This document shows positions 1-9,158 of a DNA stretch of 49,960 nucleotides, piece by piece (the stretch's first letter is position 1; every line of letters begins with the position of its first letter). Under the pieces are notes generated by a model. The model was not told where the DNA came from and ran no database searches. It was given only the letters and a program-made list of their open reading frames with translations. Both the position numbers and the translations under genes were made by a program. Source of the DNA: CAVALG01 sp963656085 (GTDB taxonomy: Bacteria; Bacillota; Clostridia; Oscillospirales; Acutalibacteraceae). The stretch covers positions 1-49,960 of the forward strand of contig CAVKHV010000006.1 of NCBI GenBank assembly GCA_963656085.1, given 5' to 3'.

Positions 1-17
1 TCAATTTTGTTATAAAC

Positions 18-46
18 TTGCAAAACCGAAATTAATGTAGTATAAT
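18..46 (+). promoter_or_regulatory. Sigma-A promoter of the yicC-remA-gmk block
   Basis: A -35 box TTGCAA (18-23) is followed after exactly 17 bp by a perfect -10 box TATAAT (41-46). This places the transcription start near position 53, about 48 nt before the yicC ATG. It is probably the main promoter of the housekeeping block that follows, since gene spacing downstream is tight. Confidence 0.8.
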
Positions 47-66
47 AGCAATAATTATAATGTTAA

Positions 67-75
67 TGTGGATAA
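67..75 (-). promoter_or_regulatory. Perfect DnaA-box 9-mer in the yicC leader
   Basis: TGTGGATAA is the exact reverse complement of the consensus DnaA box TTATCCACA. It lies between the -10 box and the yicC start codon. A single 9-mer can occur by chance, so a function in DnaA-dependent control is only a possibility. Confidence 0.35.
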
Positions 76-100
76 GTGTTATTTTTGGAGTTGACGTTTT

Positions 101-979
101 ATGATCAGAAGTATGACCGGCTACGGAAAGGGCGCGGCAACCGACGGTAATATATCCGTATCGGTTGAACTCAGATCGGTCAATCACCGTTTTTTTGAGT
201 TGAACGCTAAAATACCGCGCGGATATCTGTATGTCGAGGATATGCTTAAATCTATCGTTTCCGAAAAGGTTGCAAGAGGAAAGGTCGACGCATTTGTTGA
301 CATAACTTTGGGCGACGGTGAGAAAATCGATATTTCGGTTCGCCATTCGTTCGTTAAGGCATATATAGACGCTTTAAATGAGATAGCGGATACTTACGGA
401 GTAAAAAATGATATAACGCTGTCCGCAATTGCCGATCAGCACGACTCGCTTGTTATAAATGAGGAAGCGCCTAATACGGAAATTATTAAGCAGCTTGTGA
501 AAAAATCAACGGATGCGGCGCTTGATACTTTTTTGAAGATGAGGGAAACCGAGGGCAGAAAGCTTTACGATGATATCAGGTCGCGGCTTGTCAGTATGAA
601 AAAGATGGTTGCGTTTATTGAGCAGGAAGCACCGCAAACGGTTGCGGCATATCGTGAAAGGTTAAAGCAAAAAATGACCGAATTGCTTGAGTCCGCGGCA
701 TATGATCAGCAGCGCCTGATTACCGAAACCGCAATATTTGCGGATAAAATTGCGGTTGATGAGGAAACGGTGCGCCTGCACAGCCATATATCACAATTTG
801 AAAAGTTGCTTGAAAGCAAACAGCCCATCGGCAGAAAACTTGATTTCATCGTGCAGGAAATGAACCGTGAAACCAACACGGTCGGCTCAAAATCACAGAA
901 TTCCGAAATCGCCTACACGGTCGTAAATATGAAATCCGAGATAGAAAAAATACGCGAGCAAATACAAAATATAGAATAG
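101..979 (+). CDS. yicC: YicC/YloC family endoribonuclease
   Basis: The 292-residue product begins with the family signature MIRSMTGYGKG and ends with the characteristic KIREQIQNIE, with the C-terminal DUF1732 region rich in acidic and basic residues (about 205-292). The N-terminal YicC-like domain fills the first 150-160 residues. Family members in E. coli and B. subtilis are reported RNA endonucleases that affect small-RNA and mRNA turnover; that role is transferred from the family, not seen here. The ATG start is supported by a TGGAG-type ribosome site about 15 nt upstream and by the start-site motif itself. It is the first gene of the block and is followed after 13 bp by remA, as in other Firmicutes. 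Confidence 0.93.
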   Translation: MIRSMTGYGKGAATDGNISVSVELRSVNHRFFELNAKIPRGYLYVEDMLKSIVSEKVARGKVDAFVDITLGDGEKIDISVRHSFVKAYIDALNEIADTYGVKNDITLSAIADQHDSLVINEEAPNTEIIKQLVKKSTDAALDTFLKMRETEGRKLYDDIRSRLVSMKKMVAFIEQEAPQTVAAYRERLKQKMTELLESAAYDQQRLITETAIFADKIAVDEETVRLHSHISQFEKLLESKQPIGRKLDFIVQEMNRETNTVGSKSQNSEIAYTVVNMKSEIEKIREQIQNIE

Positions 980-992
980 TCAGGGGCAGGAT

Positions 993-1235
993 ATGAAACT
1001 TGTTAATATAGGATTCGGAAATATGATTTCGGCGGAAAGGGTGGTCGCGGTTGTGTCGCCTGAATCTGCGCCCGTTAAACGTATGGTGCAGGAAGCGAAA
1101 GATAAAGGCAACCTTATTGACGCTTCGCACGGAAGAAAGACCAAAGCCGTTCTGATAACCGACAGTGACCATATTGTACTGACCTATTTGCCGACAGATA
1201 AAATTGCCGAAAAGATAAACGGTGAAGATGAATAA
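993..1235 (+). CDS. remA: RemA-like regulator (DUF370)
   Basis: This 80-residue protein has the DUF370 pattern: an N-terminal MKLVNIGFGNMISAERVVA, a central basic helix with KRMVQEAKDKG, and ATKAVLIT-like text near residues 50-55 (RKTKAVLITDSDH). In B. subtilis RemA binds DNA cooperatively and activates extracellular-matrix and osmoprotection genes. The position between yicC and gmk is the standard one in Firmicutes. A ribosome site GGGGCAGG lies 5-6 nt before the ATG. It has the expected family length. Whether it regulates biofilm genes in this organism is unknown. Confidence 0.9.
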   Translation: MKLVNIGFGNMISAERVVAVVSPESAPVKRMVQEAKDKGNLIDASHGRKTKAVLITDSDHIVLTYLPTDKIAEKINGEDE

Positions 1236-1247
1236 AGGGGATTATTT

Positions 1248-1850
1248 ATGAAAGGCAGACTATTTATTGTTTCGGGTCCGTCCGGGTCCGGAAAAGATAC
1301 GGTTTTAAAGCGGTTTCTGGCGGATAATACGGACATTTTCTTTTCAATATCCACGGTAACGCGGCAAATGCGCTCGCCCGAAGAAACGGATAAATATAAT
1401 TTCACAACGGTTGAACAGTTTAAAAATATGATTTTAAACAATGAGTTGCTTGAGTATAACGAATATTGCGGAAATTTTTACGGCACTCCGATCGCCCCCG
1501 TGAAAACGGCGATTGAAAACGGCAAAAACGTAATTGTGGAAGTTGATGTAAACGGCAAAAAAAACATATGCAAAAAATGCCCCGAAGCCGTTACGGTATT
1601 TATAATGCCGCCGTCCGTTGCAGTCCTTAAGGAACGCCTTTCGGGCAGGGGCACAGAGAAGGCGGAGATTATTGAAAAACGTATGACAGAGGCAATGCGT
1701 GAAATGAAAGATGCTTGTAACTATGATTATGTTATTATTAACGACAAACTGGAGGATGCCGTCAATAATATGCAGACCATCATAGATGCAGATAAATTAA
1801 AAACAGAAAGAAACATTGAATTTTTAGAAGAGGTGTATAAATTATGCTGA
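1248..1850 (+). CDS. gmk: Guanylate kinase
   Basis: The 200-residue enzyme phosphorylates GMP to GDP with ATP. The P-loop near residues 8-16 reads GPSGSGKDT, and the GMP-binding region carries the conserved STVTRQMRSPEETDKYNF (residues 32-50) and NEYCGNFYGTP (near 69-79). The length matches the family. The gene starts 12 bp after remA with a GGGG ribosome site. Its last codons overlap the next gene, rpoZ, by 7 bp, so the two are probably translationally coupled. Confidence 0.97.
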   Translation: MKGRLFIVSGPSGSGKDTVLKRFLADNTDIFFSISTVTRQMRSPEETDKYNFTTVEQFKNMILNNELLEYNEYCGNFYGTPIAPVKTAIENGKNVIVEVDVNGKKNICKKCPEAVTVFIMPPSVAVLKERLSGRGTEKAEIIEKRMTEAMREMKDACNYDYVIINDKLEDAVNNMQTIIDADKLKTERNIEFLEEVYKLC

Positions 1851-2023
1851 ACCCGGCAATAGGAAAACTTATTAATCACACGAACAACAGATATGAACTT
1901 GTTTTAAACGTTGCCCACAGGGCAAGAAAAATAGCCGATATCGCAAATGAAAACGGCGATATGATTGTTGAAAAACCGGTTACAATAGCTATTAACCAAA
2001 TGGCAAAGAAGATCGAAGACTGA
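1844..2023 (+). CDS. rpoZ: RNA polymerase omega subunit
   Basis: A 59-residue product, MLNPAIGKLINHTNNRYEL at the start, with the omega-family features: the RYELV segment, the A-R-K-I helix (AHRARKIADIA) and the KPVTIAINQMA segment near the end. Omega helps assemble and stabilise the RNA polymerase beta-prime subunit. The ATG overlaps the 3' end of gmk by 7 bp and has a GAGGTG ribosome site inside gmk (around 1830). Location directly after gmk is conserved across many bacteria. It is slightly short compared with the 65-90 residues common in the family. In B. subtilis coaBC follows; here priA follows directly. Confidence 0.9.
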   Translation: MLNPAIGKLINHTNNRYELVLNVAHRARKIADIANENGDMIVEKPVTIAINQMAKKIED

Positions 2024-2061
2024 TTTTTGCCGTGATTTTCAGGCGGGAAGGGGAATAACGG

Positions 2062-4527
2062 TTGAACGAGCGTGTTGTTGCCACAGTAGCGGTTGACGTG
2101 GGCGTGTACTATCTTGATAGGCTATACGATTACTATATCCCTTCTGAACTTATAAAATATGCGTCACCCGGCTGCCGCGTTTCCGTCCCGTTCGGAAGAG
2201 GTAACAAGCGTAAACAGGGTATGATAATCGCCTTGAAAAACAGCGGCGAAGTTCAAAATCTTAAACCGATTATATCATTTGAAGATACCGAGCCTATTTT
2301 GAGTTCCGAACTTCTCGGACTTGCCAAGTGGCTTAAAGATAACACATTTTGCCTGTGGTTTGACGCTTTCCGTACGATGATACCTTACGGTATAGCTTTT
2401 CGCGTTGTGGAAAAGTACCGCATAAATGAGGAAACGTCGCCCGACGATATTTTAAAACTTCCCGAAAATGAGCGTGCTGTTGCAAAACTGTTATATGATG
2501 TGAAAGGGCAATCGCTTGACACTAAAAAGATTGCGGAGGTTCTCGGTTTTTTACCCGATTCACGAATATTTTTGTCGCTCTGCCGTAAGTCTGTTATCAT
2601 CCATGCGGATAATACTGTACGTAATATGCACGACCCTACGGTCAGAATGGTAAAACCGACCGTGCCGGAAAATAATATCCCCGTTCTTAATCTTACGAAA
2701 AAACAAAAAGATGTTTTAAATGTTTTAACGGACGTGGGTACTTGTTCCGTAAAGGAACTTTGCTATTTTTCGGGCGTGACGTCGGCGGTCGTTAAGGCAC
2801 TTTGTAATAAAGGTCTTGCCGCAGAATATGACGGTGAAGCTTCACTTTTTGAAGAACGGTTCGATGAAAATACAAAACACGATGAAGCCCGTGAACTTAC
2901 CGATGAGCAGTTGCAGTCATATAACACTTTGCTTGCCAAATACCGCGAAGATAAGGGGTCGGCGGCCTTGCTGTACGGTGTTACGGGCTCGGGCAAGACT
3001 CAGGTGTTTTTAAAGCTGTGCGATACAGTTTTAAATGACGGTAAAAATGTTATAGTTATGGTGCCGGAAATATCGTTAACGCCGCAAATGCTCGGTATTT
3101 TCCGTTCAAGATTCGGTAACGGTATTGCCGTTTTTCACAGCAATATGTCGCAGGGAAAACGGATGGATGAATGGAAAAGAGTGAAAAGCGGTAAAGCCCG
3201 ACTTGTCCTCGGGACGCGTTCTGCAATTTTTGCACCGCTTAAAAATATCGGTTTGATCATAATGGATGAGGAACAGGAACATACCTATAAATCGGAAAAA
3301 AGTCCTCGTTTTCATACAAGGGATGTTGCACGCTACAGGGCGGCGAAAAACAATGCGCTTCTGTTGCTTGCCTCTGCGACGCCGTCGATAGAAACATATG
3401 CGGCTGCAAAGTCGGGTAGATATACTTTATGTACCCTGCAAAACCGATACGGTAATTCACATTTGCCTGATGTAATTGCAGTGGATATGAAAAAAGAACA
3501 GATTGACGGCAATACGGGCATATTGAGCAGGACTTTATATGATATGACGGAACAGGCGCTCTCGGCGCATCACCAGGTTATTCTGCTTTTAAACAGGAGA
3601 GGTTATAATACTTACATATCCTGCCCGTCATGCGGATATGTTGCTTCGTGCCCAAATTGCAGCATTTCTATGACATACCATTCGGCAAACAACCGTCTTA
3701 TGTGTCACTATTGCGGATATTCGCAGGATCTGTTGTCCGATTGCCCGAATTGCGGAAGTGCTTATGTTAAGTATTCGGGTGCCGGAACGCAGAAAGCCGA
3801 AGAAGAACTGGCGCAATTGTTCCCCGATGCGTCAATACTGCGTATGGACGCTGATACCACAATGACGCGTGACGCTTACGAAAAAGGGTTAAAAGCCTTT
3901 GCAAACGGTGACTATGATATTATGGTGGGCACGCAAATGGTGGCAAAGGGTCTTGATTTTCCGAATGTCACTTTGGTAGGCGTCATTAATGCGGACGCTT
4001 CCTTGTACAGCGACGATTACCGCAGTTACGAGCGTACCTTTTCCTTGCTTACACAGGTGGTGGGGCGTTCCGGCAGGGGAACCGAAAGCGGATACGCCGT
4101 TATTCAAACCAACACTCCCGAAAGCAACGTTATAAAACTTGCGGCGGAACAGGATTATATCGGCTTTTATGAAAGCGAAATACTAACCCGTAAATTGATG
4201 ATATATCCGCCGTTCTGCAACATTATTGTTGTAGGATTTATGTCCGAAAAACGGGAGAATGCGTTTTCCGGCGCGTGCGATTTCCTTGAGATGCTTAAAC
4301 TTAAAATCAATACCGAGTACAGTGAGCAGAAGGTGGTTGTTTTGGGACCGACCGTTGCCGCAATACCGCGTGTAAGCCGAAAATACAGGTATAAGTTGAT
4401 TTTGAAATGCAAAAATTCGCAGCGACTGAAAAGTATGATGTCGCAGTTGTTATGCGATTTTTCAAAAAACTCAAAAATCAAGGATATTTCGGTATTTATT
4501 GATGTTGACCCGGAAACGATAATATGA
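2062..4527 (+). CDS. priA: Primosomal replication-restart helicase PriA
   Basis: The 821-residue protein restarts stalled replication forks. It shows the N-terminal DNA-binding domain, a Walker A segment GVTGSGKT, the helicase motif II DEEQEHTYKS, and a central zinc-binding region with paired cysteines (CPSCGYVASCPNCS, then CHYCGYS and CPNCGS), which matches the eight-cysteine zinc module of PriA. Motifs V-VI appear as GTQMVAKGLDFPNV and QVVGRSGRG. The start is a TTG preceded by GGAAGGGG; no nearby ATG fits the conserved N-terminus. It lies 38 bp after rpoZ. The fused coaBC/priA order of Bacillus is missing its coaBC member. Confidence 0.97.
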   Translation: MNERVVATVAVDVGVYYLDRLYDYYIPSELIKYASPGCRVSVPFGRGNKRKQGMIIALKNSGEVQNLKPIISFEDTEPILSSELLGLAKWLKDNTFCLWFDAFRTMIPYGIAFRVVEKYRINEETSPDDILKLPENERAVAKLLYDVKGQSLDTKKIAEVLGFLPDSRIFLSLCRKSVIIHADNTVRNMHDPTVRMVKPTVPENNIPVLNLTKKQKDVLNVLTDVGTCSVKELCYFSGVTSAVVKALCNKGLAAEYDGEASLFEERFDENTKHDEARELTDEQLQSYNTLLAKYREDKGSAALLYGVTGSGKTQVFLKLCDTVLNDGKNVIVMVPEISLTPQMLGIFRSRFGNGIAVFHSNMSQGKRMDEWKRVKSGKARLVLGTRSAIFAPLKNIGLIIMDEEQEHTYKSEKSPRFHTRDVARYRAAKNNALLLLASATPSIETYAAAKSGRYTLCTLQNRYGNSHLPDVIAVDMKKEQIDGNTGILSRTLYDMTEQALSAHHQVILLLNRRGYNTYISCPSCGYVASCPNCSISMTYHSANNRLMCHYCGYSQDLLSDCPNCGSAYVKYSGAGTQKAEEELAQLFPDASILRMDADTTMTRDAYEKGLKAFANGDYDIMVGTQMVAKGLDFPNVTLVGVINADASLYSDDYRSYERTFSLLTQVVGRSGRGTESGYAVIQTNTPESNVIKLAAEQDYIGFYESEILTRKLMIYPPFCNIIVVGFMSEKRENAFSGACDFLEMLKLKINTEYSEQKVVVLGPTVAAIPRVSRKYRYKLILKCKNSQRLKSMMSQLLCDFSKNSKIKDISVFIDVDPETII

Positions 4528-4547
4528 TTTAAGGAGATAATAAAACA

Positions 4548-5024
4548 ATGGCTCTTAGGACAATAGTCGGCGGGGATGACCCGATTTTATATAAAATTTC
4601 ACGTTCGGTTTTGAATTTTGACGAAAAACTTGAACAATTGCTTGATGATATGCAGGAAACTTTAAAAAATGCAGACGGTTGCGGACTTGCAGCGCCCCAG
4701 GTCGGCATATTACGCAGAGTATGTATTGTAGATGTGGGGGATGGACTTATTGAACTGATCAACCCCGTCATAACCGAAGAAGAGGGGGAACAGGAGGACT
4801 ACGAGGGCTGCCTTTCTTTTCCCGGGAAATACGGTATGACAAAACGACCGATGAAGGTCACCGTCCGCGCGCAAAACCGTAACGGCGAAACATTTACTGT
4901 GAGTGGAGAGGGTTTGAAAGCACGCGCTTTTTGCCACGAGATTGACCATTTAAACGGAATTGTTTTTTTAAGCCATCTTATCGGTCCTGTTGAATCAGAA
5001 ACCGAACAGGTTTCTCAAAGCTAA
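4548..5024 (+). CDS. def: Peptide deformylase
   Basis: The 158-residue metalloenzyme removes the formyl group from the N-terminal methionine of nascent proteins. All three signature motifs are present: GCGLAAPQVG (motif 1), EGCLSFPG with the metal-ligand cysteine (motif 2), and HEIDHLNG with the two histidine ligands and catalytic glutamate (motif 3). Length is typical for a type-1 enzyme. It is followed 18 bp later by fmt, whose product adds the formyl group to initiator tRNA, a pairing conserved in most bacteria. A ribosome site AAGGAG lies upstream of the ATG. Confidence 0.97.
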   Translation: MALRTIVGGDDPILYKISRSVLNFDEKLEQLLDDMQETLKNADGCGLAAPQVGILRRVCIVDVGDGLIELINPVITEEEGEQEDYEGCLSFPGKYGMTKRPMKVTVRAQNRNGETFTVSGEGLKARAFCHEIDHLNGIVFLSHLIGPVESETEQVSQS

Positions 5025-5042
5025 GCGTAAAGGAGTTTTCAC

Positions 5043-5975
5043 TTGAAAATAGTTTTTATGGGTACCCCTGATTTTGCTGCTTTAACCCTTAAGCGTCTGA
5101 TTGATGAAAAATATACGGTTGCCGCAGCATTTACACAGCCTGACAAACCCGTAGGGCGCAAACGCATTATAACGCCGCCGCCGGTTAAGTCGGTTGCTTT
5201 GGAAAACGGCATACCCGTGTTTCAACCGCAAACTTTGAAAACGGATGAACCGAAAAAAATTCTTGAAAACATTGTACCGGATATTATTGTCGTGGTTGCT
5301 TACGGCAAAATACTGCCGTCCGATATTTTAAAAATACCGAAATACGGCTGCATTAATGTTCACGCTTCGCTTTTGCCTAAATATCGCGGCGCTTCGCCCA
5401 TACAATGGTCGATTGTGTGCGGAGAGAAATCTACGGGCGTTACCACAATGCTTATGGATGAAGGTATGGATACCGGTGATATTTTGTTAAGCGGTATCGA
5501 GGATATTTTGCCTACCGATACGGCTGAAACGCTTTTTGACCGTTTGGCGGTAAAGGGTGCCGACCTTTGCATAGAAACCCTGAAAGCTTTAGAGAAGGGC
5601 GAAGCAGTGCCGAAGAAGCAGGATGATTCTGCCGCAACATACGCTCCCATAATTACTAAAGAAATGGCAAAACTTGATTTTTCAATGACTGCCGGGCAAA
5701 TTTGCTGCCGCGTCCGCGGGTTTTACCCGTGGCCTGTTGCCTTTACGGTATTGCCCGACGGTAAAAAACTAAAGGTTTATTCCGCAATTGAAGTTGACGG
5801 TTCGGCTGATCCTGCCGGTACAGTTACGGCGTCCGATAAGCGCCTGGTTGTCGCCTGCGGCAATAATACATCTGTCGAATTGTGCGAGGTCCAACTTGAG
5901 GGGAAATCGAGAATGTCAGCAAAAAATCTTTTGAACGGTTATTGCATTGCAAAAGGAACGGTGCTTAATGCCTAA
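5043..5975 (+). CDS. fmt: Methionyl-tRNA formyltransferase
   Basis: The 310-residue enzyme transfers a formyl group from 10-formyl-tetrahydrofolate to Met-tRNA(fMet). The N-terminus MKIVFMGTPDFA is diagnostic, and the catalytic region carries HASLLPKYRGASPIQW with the expected Asn-His-Asp set (INVHASLLP; MDEGMDTGD). The C-terminal OB-like domain follows from about residue 205. The start is TTG (5043) with the ribosome site AAAGGAG; the conserved first residues rule out later starts. The gene overlaps rsmB by 8 bp. Confidence 0.97.
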   Translation: MKIVFMGTPDFAALTLKRLIDEKYTVAAAFTQPDKPVGRKRIITPPPVKSVALENGIPVFQPQTLKTDEPKKILENIVPDIIVVVAYGKILPSDILKIPKYGCINVHASLLPKYRGASPIQWSIVCGEKSTGVTTMLMDEGMDTGDILLSGIEDILPTDTAETLFDRLAVKGADLCIETLKALEKGEAVPKKQDDSAATYAPIITKEMAKLDFSMTAGQICCRVRGFYPWPVAFTVLPDGKKLKVYSAIEVDGSADPAGTVTASDKRLVVACGNNTSVELCEVQLEGKSRMSAKNLLNGYCIAKGTVLNA

Positions 5976-7245
5976 CGCAAGAGCCTTTGCCTGCGCGGCA
6001 ATTGATGAAATATTTTCGGGCGGTTATTCCAATATAGTTATTAACAGGCGGCTTGAACATTCCGACCTGCAACCGATGGATAGGGCGTTTGCCAGTCGGA
6101 TTATACGGGGGGTTGTTGAAAGAAAGATCACAATTGACTATATGATTGCCGAAATTGCAAACAGGCCGATCGATAGAATTGATACCGCGGCTCTTACCCC
6201 GATAAGAATAGCGCTTTATCAAATGTTTTATATGGATAAAATACCCGACAGTGCGGCGGTAAACGAGTCTGTTAAGATAGTTAAAAAATCAAAGAAACCC
6301 TTTCTTGCCGGATTTGTTAACGCCGTTTTGCGAAAAGCGCAGTCGCGGGGCAGTTCTTTATTACCTGTCGCTGCCGATACGGCAGAGTCGCTGTCGATTT
6401 GTTACTCCTGCGGCATTGATACGGTAAAACTGCTTGCAGATCAACTCGGTATTGAGGGTGCGAAAAATTATCTTTCGGCAACTCTGTCGCCGTCTCCGCT
6501 TACAATACGTGTGAATCAACTTAAAATCTCAGATGCCGAACTGATCAATTCTTTTAAATCCGACGGTATTATCGCCGAACCGACCGAATTGCTGCATTTA
6601 CTTTCTGTAACCGGTCTCCAAAACATTGAAAGCGATGCGCGCTTTTTAAAGGGCTTTTACCACATTCAGAACACTTCATCAGCCATATGCGCCGCCGCTT
6701 TAAATGCGGAAAGCGGTGAAAGAGTTTTGGATGTTTGTGCGGCGCCGGGAGGTAAAACCTTTACAGTTGCGGAATTAATCGGGGATGACGGGACTGTCGT
6801 TTCCTGCGATATTTATCCCCATAAAGTTAAATTGATAGAGCAGGGTAAATGTCGTCTCGGCTTAAAATCGGTTGTTCCGCATCTTGCCGACGCCCGAAAA
6901 TTCGACCCGACGCTCGGCACATTTGACAGAGTTTTGTGCGATCTCCCATGTTCGGGGCTCGGTGTTATCGGGCGCAAACCCGAAATTAAATATAAAACTG
7001 CCGATGAGATATCCGGTCTGCCGATACTGCAACTTGAAATACTTAAAAACGCAGTAAAATATTTAAAGGCCGGCGGCAGACTTGTTTACTCTACCTGTAC
7101 GGTGCTTAATTCGGAAAACGATTCTGTTTTTCAAAAACTGCTTGCAGACGAAACCTCACTCAAATTTATTTCTTCAAAAACGTATTATCCTCATATAGAT
7201 AATATGGACGGCTTTTATATTGCAATTGCCGAGAAGGTTGAATGA
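5968..7245 (+). CDS. rsmB: 16S rRNA m5C967 methyltransferase RsmB
   Basis: The 425-residue protein has an N-terminal NusB-like domain (about residues 1-130) and a C-terminal SAM-dependent methyltransferase domain. The latter shows the SAM-binding VLDVCAAPGGKTF, the DLPCSGLGVIGRKPE motif IV with a cysteine, and STCTVLNSEN with the second, catalytic cysteine. I chose the ATG at 5968, which overlaps the fmt stop region and has GGAACGG upstream; an in-frame TTG at 5947 would add seven residues that do not look conserved. In many Firmicutes a zinc peptidase or rlmN follows; here rlmN follows after a 98-bp gap. Confidence 0.94.
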   Translation: MPNARAFACAAIDEIFSGGYSNIVINRRLEHSDLQPMDRAFASRIIRGVVERKITIDYMIAEIANRPIDRIDTAALTPIRIALYQMFYMDKIPDSAAVNESVKIVKKSKKPFLAGFVNAVLRKAQSRGSSLLPVAADTAESLSICYSCGIDTVKLLADQLGIEGAKNYLSATLSPSPLTIRVNQLKISDAELINSFKSDGIIAEPTELLHLLSVTGLQNIESDARFLKGFYHIQNTSSAICAAALNAESGERVLDVCAAPGGKTFTVAELIGDDGTVVSCDIYPHKVKLIEQGKCRLGLKSVVPHLADARKFDPTLGTFDRVLCDLPCSGLGVIGRKPEIKYKTADEISGLPILQLEILKNAVKYLKAGGRLVYSTCTVLNSENDSVFQKLLADETSLKFISSKTYYPHIDNMDGFYIAIAEKVE

Positions 7246-7259
7246 TAATCTGATTATCA
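7243..7259. repeat. Perfect 8-1-8 palindrome at the rsmB stop codon
   Basis: TGATAATC, one base, then GATTATCA. The palindrome begins with the rsmB TGA stop codon. It is followed by TTTCTG only, too weak a T-run for a confident terminator. It could be a protein-binding operator or a small 3' hairpin. The rest of the gap to rlmN (7260-7343) shows no gene and no clear promoter. Confidence 0.45.
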
Positions 7260-7343
7260 TTTCTGACCGCTTTGGTTCTCATCAGCCTATACCGCTTTTT
7301 AAAAATTCGGCACTGTCAAGATTAATACTGGAGAAACGAAACT

Positions 7344-8426
7344 ATGTCGGAAAAAGAAAAAATTGATATACGGTCAATGAACATCCCGGAAATAACCGAT
7401 TACCTTGTTTCACTCGGTGAACCGAAATTCAGGGCTTTGCAGTTGTTTGAGTGGCTGCAAAAAGGTGTCCCGAATTTTGACGCTATGACCAATATACCGA
7501 AAAGTCTTATAACGAAACTGAATGACAACTGCTATATTGCGGATGTTAAAATAGTTAAAAAATTACGCTCGGAATTGGACGGTACGGTTAAATATCTTTA
7601 TGAACTGCACGACGGTGAGACGGTTGAAACTGTTTTAATGAAATATAAACACGGATATTCTGTTTGTATTTCTACTCAGGTAGGCTGCCGTATGGGATGT
7701 AAATTCTGTGCCTCAGGACTTGAAGGACTCAAAAGGTCGCTCACGCCGTCGGAAATGTTGGCACAGGTCAGAAAAGCGGAACTTGATAACGGCATAAGGG
7801 TCTCCAATATTGTTATGATGGGTATGGGCGAACCCCTTGATAATTACGATAATTCCGTAAAGTTTTTGCGCCTTGTATCTGACGAAAACGGTATGAATAT
7901 AGGTTTACGGCATATTTCACTGTCAACCTCCGGGGTTGTAACCGGTATAAATAAACTTAAAGGCGAACATTTGCCCATAACACTTTCAATATCACTGCAC
8001 GCACCGAATGACGCCATAAGGGACAAAACGATGCCCGTCAACAAAAAGTGGAATGTGGAACAATTGCTTAAGGCTTGCAAAGAATATTCCGAAGCAACCG
8101 GCAGGCGTATTTCGTTTGAATATGCGGTTATTGACGGAGTCAATGACAGCCGCGAAAACGCCCTGGAATTGTCGAAAAGGCTTAAAGGTATGCTTTGCCA
8201 CCTAAATCTTATTCCGGCAAATCCGGTAGCGGAAAATAATTTCAGAAGTCCCGACCGTCATCGTGTTAATGCATTTTGCGAATATATGAATAAGCTCGGA
8301 ATTAATACGACGGTAAGGCGAACGCTTGGGTCGGATATAAATGCCTCCTGCGGTCAGCTTAGGAGAAGAGAAAAAGAGAAAAGGCAGGTGCTTTTGAATG
8401 ATAACGATAATCGGCAAAACCGATAA
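7344..8426 (+). CDS. rlmN: 23S rRNA (A2503-C2)/tRNA (A37-C2) methyltransferase RlmN
   Basis: A 360-residue radical-SAM enzyme. The iron-sulfur motif GCRMGCKFCASG (CxxxCxxC) is near residues 113-124, followed by the GEPLDNYDN segment for SAM binding and the C-terminal NASCGQLRR with the catalytic cysteine that forms the methylated intermediate. Length is typical. A GGAGAAACG ribosome site precedes the ATG. The 3' end overlaps prpC by 29 bp, showing a shared transcript with the phosphatase-kinase pair, as in B. subtilis. Confidence 0.96.
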   Translation: MSEKEKIDIRSMNIPEITDYLVSLGEPKFRALQLFEWLQKGVPNFDAMTNIPKSLITKLNDNCYIADVKIVKKLRSELDGTVKYLYELHDGETVETVLMKYKHGYSVCISTQVGCRMGCKFCASGLEGLKRSLTPSEMLAQVRKAELDNGIRVSNIVMMGMGEPLDNYDNSVKFLRLVSDENGMNIGLRHISLSTSGVVTGINKLKGEHLPITLSISLHAPNDAIRDKTMPVNKKWNVEQLLKACKEYSEATGRRISFEYAVIDGVNDSRENALELSKRLKGMLCHLNLIPANPVAENNFRSPDRHRVNAFCEYMNKLGINTTVRRTLGSDINASCGQLRRREKEKRQVLLNDNDNRQNR

Positions 8427-9129
8427 AGGAAGCGTCAGACACAGCAATCAGGATAATTTTGCGCTGCGCACCTTTTGCGACCAATACGGTTACGCCATAG
8501 TATGCGACGGTATGGGTGGCGCAAACGGCGGCGAAACAGCAAGCCGTATAGCTGTCGATTCGATCAAGCGTACGCTTGACGACACCGTAAGACCAAACCT
8601 TTCCGAACGGTCGGTCCGCTTAATGTTTGAGACCGCGATTTTTAATGCGAATTATGAGGTCTTTACGGCAGCGGCAGAAAAAACCGAACTGAACGGTATG
8701 GGAACCACTCTGGCACTTGCGCTTGTCTTAAATAATACCGCATATATCGCACATATAGGCGACAGCAGAATATATTTATATGGCGCTGGCGGGCTTACCT
8801 GCCTTACGCGTGACCATTCAGTGGTTCAGAATTTGGTTGAAAACGGGCAGTTAACCCCATCCGAAGCGCTTAAACATCCGCACAGAAATGTTATTACACG
8901 CGCTGTCGGCGTTGAGGAATGTGTCGATATGGATTTTGATGTTCTTTCTCTAAAGGAAAACGACTTGCTGCTTCTTTGCAGCGACGGACTTACAAACTAT
9001 GTTGCCGAATCGGTGATTGCCGACATTTTATCGTCGAAAAACACTCTTGATATTCCTCAAGTTTTAATAAATGCCGCAATAGAAGGCGGCGGCGGCGATA
9101 ACATAACCGCAGTAATAGTCAAAAACTGA
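8398..9129 (+). CDS. prpC: PP2C-type protein phosphatase PrpC (Stp)
   Basis: A 243-residue serine/threonine phosphatase. Metal-binding motifs are visible: the N-terminal SNQDNF, CDGMGGANGG (residues 36-45), GDSRIYLY, and LLCSDGLTNYV with GGGDNITAVIV near the C-terminus. It dephosphorylates the kinase PrkC and its substrates. The gene starts inside rlmN and ends 29 bp before prkC. The pairing prpC-prkC-rsgA is a hallmark of Firmicutes. Confidence 0.96.
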   Translation: MITIIGKTDKGSVRHSNQDNFALRTFCDQYGYAIVCDGMGGANGGETASRIAVDSIKRTLDDTVRPNLSERSVRLMFETAIFNANYEVFTAAAEKTELNGMGTTLALALVLNNTAYIAHIGDSRIYLYGAGGLTCLTRDHSVVQNLVENGQLTPSEALKHPHRNVITRAVGVEECVDMDFDVLSLKENDLLLLCSDGLTNYVAESVIADILSSKNTLDIPQVLINAAIEGGGGDNITAVIVKN

Positions 9130-9158
9130 AAATTATTTGCAGATAGGAAGGTTTATTT

